Assembly (NCBI GenBank): GCA_905182985.1
Contig: CAJJDN010000167.1
Location: 60,298-124,297 of the forward strand
Direction: 5' to 3'
DNA: 64,000 nucleotides
Source of the DNA: Paramecium sonneborni
Lineage: Eukaryota; Ciliophora; Oligohymenophorea; Peniculida; Parameciidae
Positions 61,255 to 64,000 of the stretch are shown one piece after another; the first letter of the stretch is position 1; each line of letters begins with the position of its first letter. The notes below the pieces were generated by a model. That model ran no database searches. It had not been told where the DNA came from and was given only the letters and a program-made list of their open reading frames with translations. Position numbers and translations under genes: made by a program.

Positions 61255-61935
61255 TCATATTTTATAGTATATCAAAAGTATATTCCCAAGTGTCATGACT
61301 CCTATTAATCCCAATTTTATCACTTTACTAAAAAGTTCTCTATTCTACATCAATCTCACATATCTTCCAGTCTCTTTAACATCAGAACGAATAATATTTG
61401 TCTTTATAATTCAACTTATGATATAATACATCTTCATGAGCAATCAATAATTTCTCTTTTTATTTCTTTAGATCCTCCATTATTCCATCCTATAATTCAA
61501 CAGTATTTATTAATGTTTTATTGTAATTATCTAATTGATTAGTTTATTAATCTAATTAATTAGTATTATTTTCTATTCTCCTCCTACTATCCAAATTAAA
61601 TGATGGTTAAGTCTATTCTTAAGATTTTTATTATTATTCAATTGAATTTAGTTTCTATTAACAATTTACATAACTCATTTAATGTTATTTCATTTTTGGT
61701 GTTAATTCTGCCTTTAATGTAGATTCACATGATTTGAATTCTATTTACATAAATTTTAACTTAGATCATAGATAACTATCAATACTTTCTATTCTGCTTA
61801 TTGTAATTTTGTTTTCAATTTTTCTAATGTACCCACTTTAGATTAGGTTAGAGAATACTATTAATAAGCAGTATTAAATTCATCTATTAGTCTTAGATAG
61901 GCAATCTCATTTTATTAAAATATCACTTAGGACAT
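61255..61935 (-). CDS. Qb-SNARE, Vti1-like, copy 2, 208 aa
   Basis: It starts MSQVIFQQNEIAYLRLIDEF, parallel to copy 1. The SNARE motif reads NTVELQDGIMEDLKKQKEK, LLIAHEDTNIIRSDV, RYVRLMQNRELFSKVI, then a tail anchor (LGLIGVMTLGNILLIYYKI). Introns of 26 and 28 nt fall at the same places as in copy 1, and 209 codons remain. Identity to copy 1 is moderate, so the duplication is old. The upstream gene stops 26 bp before. Confidence 0.8.
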
Positions 61936-61961
61936 TATAAATAATAACAAATAAATATTTT

Positions 61962-63686
61962 TCAAGAATTCTTTGAGATTCTTAATGTCTTTTATTTTTT
62001 CATACTCACTCTAATACGTGATTGTTTTTCTTAATTTAATTGATTAGTATCCTCATCTAAAAAGATAAATGAGCTCTATTCAAGAATTGAATTTACAAAT
62101 CTTTCTACATCTGAATGAATGAAAAATTAATTTTTTAATTGCATAGCAAAAATATCATTGCTTAATTTAAAAATTCTTTATCTCAAAGTTAAAATATCTA
62201 TAGTTTCTCTAGCAAACTTCAATTATAATTTTGCAGCCTTCAATTCTTATCTAAATTTCTTAATTTCCCTCTATTCTTTAATATGAGAACGATAACGATC
62301 TCTCATTAATAGATTAATAAAAACATTCTAAAAATATGCTTAATATCCTTTTTCATATAAAAATTTAACCCAAACAATGAATCTCTTATCCATTTTTTAA
62401 AGAGATTGATAAGAATTGATTTTCATTGTATATTAATCCCACTTTTAAATCATCTATGCTTTATATTCTCTGATATTCTTTATAAATTGATTCAAATTCA
62501 CTTTGATTAATTATAATTTAGCACTTGTAATCATGGCTTTCTTTTTTATCATATATAAAGATGCTCTCCATTTTAATAATGGAATAACCAACACCAAAGA
62601 ATTATGAATCAATCTCCTTTTTGCCTATCTACAATACATATTCATTGTCATTAATGTATCTCCAATTACTCTATGTTATATATCTCCTCTATCTCTTTAT
62701 TGATTCTCTCTAAATAACTTAACTCTCTCCTATAAAATTATAAAATTCTCCTCATCCTTCATTATTTTCCTCCTCCTCCACTTCAACTTTATTTTAATTG
62801 AGTTTACAAGTTTAATATAATAAAGTATTTCAAACCATAAATCTTTTTATTCCTTTTGTTTCTTTAATCTTCTTAATTCCTATGTAATCAATTAGATCTC
62901 AGCATGTGACCACTTTTTTGCTATAAATTCAAAGTTTCTAACTTAATTTGTCTCCATAACACATTTCTTCTACATATTCCTTGTTTTTAACACTTATAAA
63001 AAACGATCTTATCTACTTACCTCCATCTCAAATTTATTTATCTTCTTAAATGCTAAAACTTTATTCTAATTCACTATAAATTAAGGTGTCTTTGTTAAAT
63101 CATCATTCATTTAAATTCTTTCATGATTACTAGTCATTCGAATTAATTTACGATATGAATCTGTTTATCCAAAATGAAACATAAATTTCATTTCTGTCTA
63201 TTTCCTTGCTACTACTGCTAAATGTAATTTATCTTCACCATTATGTCTAACTACCCAAGTTCTACTTCTTATTACTTAATCACAATTAAATTTTGTTGGA
63301 TAAGGAGAATTAAATGAAATCATTATTTAAAATTCTCCATCACAATGCATTGTACAATTTAATGGAGATTTCTAACCTCTCATTCCTATATTACAATAAT
63401 AAAACTCCATTGGAGCTACTTTATAAACTTTCCCAGATACTATTGTCCCTCCCAATTGACAATCATATTATACAATTGGCTCTGTTTCTATCTATTTCAC
63501 TACTTAACGTACACTTTTTAACTCTTCAACACTCTCCAATATATTCCAAGTTCTTTAAAATCTCTCACTAGCCTCCTCCAATATTCTAGATTGATCTATC
63601 AGACCTGAACCACTTGTCTATGATCTATAATGAGATATTGATGGAGAACTTAAATGATTACTTGGTCTTATCTGAGATTTTTTCAT
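61962..63686 (-). CDS. large basic unknown protein, 574 aa
   Basis: One uninterrupted frame of 575 codons. Residues 85-210 look like a beta-rich domain (GGTIVSGKVYKVAPMEFYYC, CTMHCDGEFQIMISFNSPYP, RTWVVRHNGEDKLHLAVVAR, KFMFHFGQTDSYRKL), perhaps C2- or FHA-like, but I cannot name it. The rest is helical, basic and aromatic with repeated W/F positions (LVLVIPLLKWRASLYMIKKK, KRFIVWVKFLYEKGYQAYFQ), recalling SFI1/centrin-binding style repeats. A centriole or cortex role is speculative. Confidence 0.75.
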
Positions 63687-64000
63687 TATTTATGATTATA
63701 ATGATTATTAAAAACTTTAAAATCATTTTTTTATTATTATAAACTAATACATTCAATCTCTTATATTTAAGCTAATCTTGTTCCAAAAATCACATATACT
63801 TTTCACTCTTAACCTAAATTATCAACCATATATTAATCAAAAATCAACAAATTAATTTCATATTCATATAAAAATTTATATCTTTAAAAAAAAATAATCC
63901 CCTAATTTTTCTGCTTATTTGATATTTCAATCTCTATTAAAGAAAAAAATCATTCAATTATTAATTTTTTAACTCTAAAAATTCATAATCTTCATTTATA
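63687..64000. other. intergenic to window end
   Basis: About 310 bp, AT-rich, upstream of the basic unknown gene. No gene or motif recognised; a neighbouring gene may begin beyond the window. Confidence 0.5.

Overview
The window reads as macronuclear DNA of a ciliate, most likely Paramecium (probably a P. aurelia-type species). Long reading frames appear only if TAA and TAG are read as glutamine and TGA is the sole stop. Most coding breaks are resolved by tiny GT...AG introns of about 20-32 nt, usually GTA...TAG. DNA is about 75-80% A+T, and neighbouring genes are often separated by only 12-60 bp. All gene models below were built by eye by joining frames across such introns. Standard-code ORFs from the window are mostly fragments or shadows.

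Layout. 0-9 kb: an unknown protein, a broken FKBP/TPR-like gene, a MORN protein, an unknown protein, a PP2C phosphatase and a divergent cyclic-nucleotide phosphodiesterase. 9-13.3 kb: a Pfs2/WDR33 WD40 protein, a small zinc-finger ORF, a frame-broken ORF and a coiled-coil protein. 13.3-18.6 kb: an unclear ORF, then a 1336-residue protein joining a NACHT-like NTPase to a long coiled coil. 19-24.7 kb: two tandem small proteins with an MGCC acylation start, then a Vps8-like CORVET subunit. 24.7-28.9 kb: a decayed Vps15-like pseudokinase and an intact unknown protein. 28.9-34.7 kb: an Arl6/BBS3-like GTPase, an aspartyl protease, a decayed region and a GPI-type cysteine-rich surface protein.

34.7-45 kb: a gene-poor stretch, a WD40 protein, a USP28-like deubiquitinase, a SHIPPO-repeat protein, a class IV (HDAC11-like) deacetylase with a hydrophobic N-terminal extension, and a second SHIPPO protein. 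45-47.8 kb: an assembly gap of 378 N flanked by 789 bp direct repeats, without a clear gene. 47.8-53.1 kb: a Pumilio protein, a SIZ/PIAS SUMO ligase and a Memo-family protein. 53.2-57 kb: a broken coiled-coil locus and a glutamine-rich unknown. 57-64 kb: malate dehydrogenase, a decayed stretch, an unknown protein, a carbonic-anhydrase-related protein, two tandem Qb-SNAREs and a large unknown basic protein.

The genes do not form an operon. A loose ciliary theme is visible (Arl6/BBS3, nephrocystin-like NTPase, two SHIPPO proteins, MORN), as is an endosomal one (Vps8, Vps15 relic, SNAREs). Several loci look like decaying duplicates, as expected after Paramecium whole-genome duplications. Single-base homopolymer errors in the assembly are an alternative that cannot be excluded from one sequence. 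No rRNA, tRNA, CRISPR array or recognisable transposon was found.
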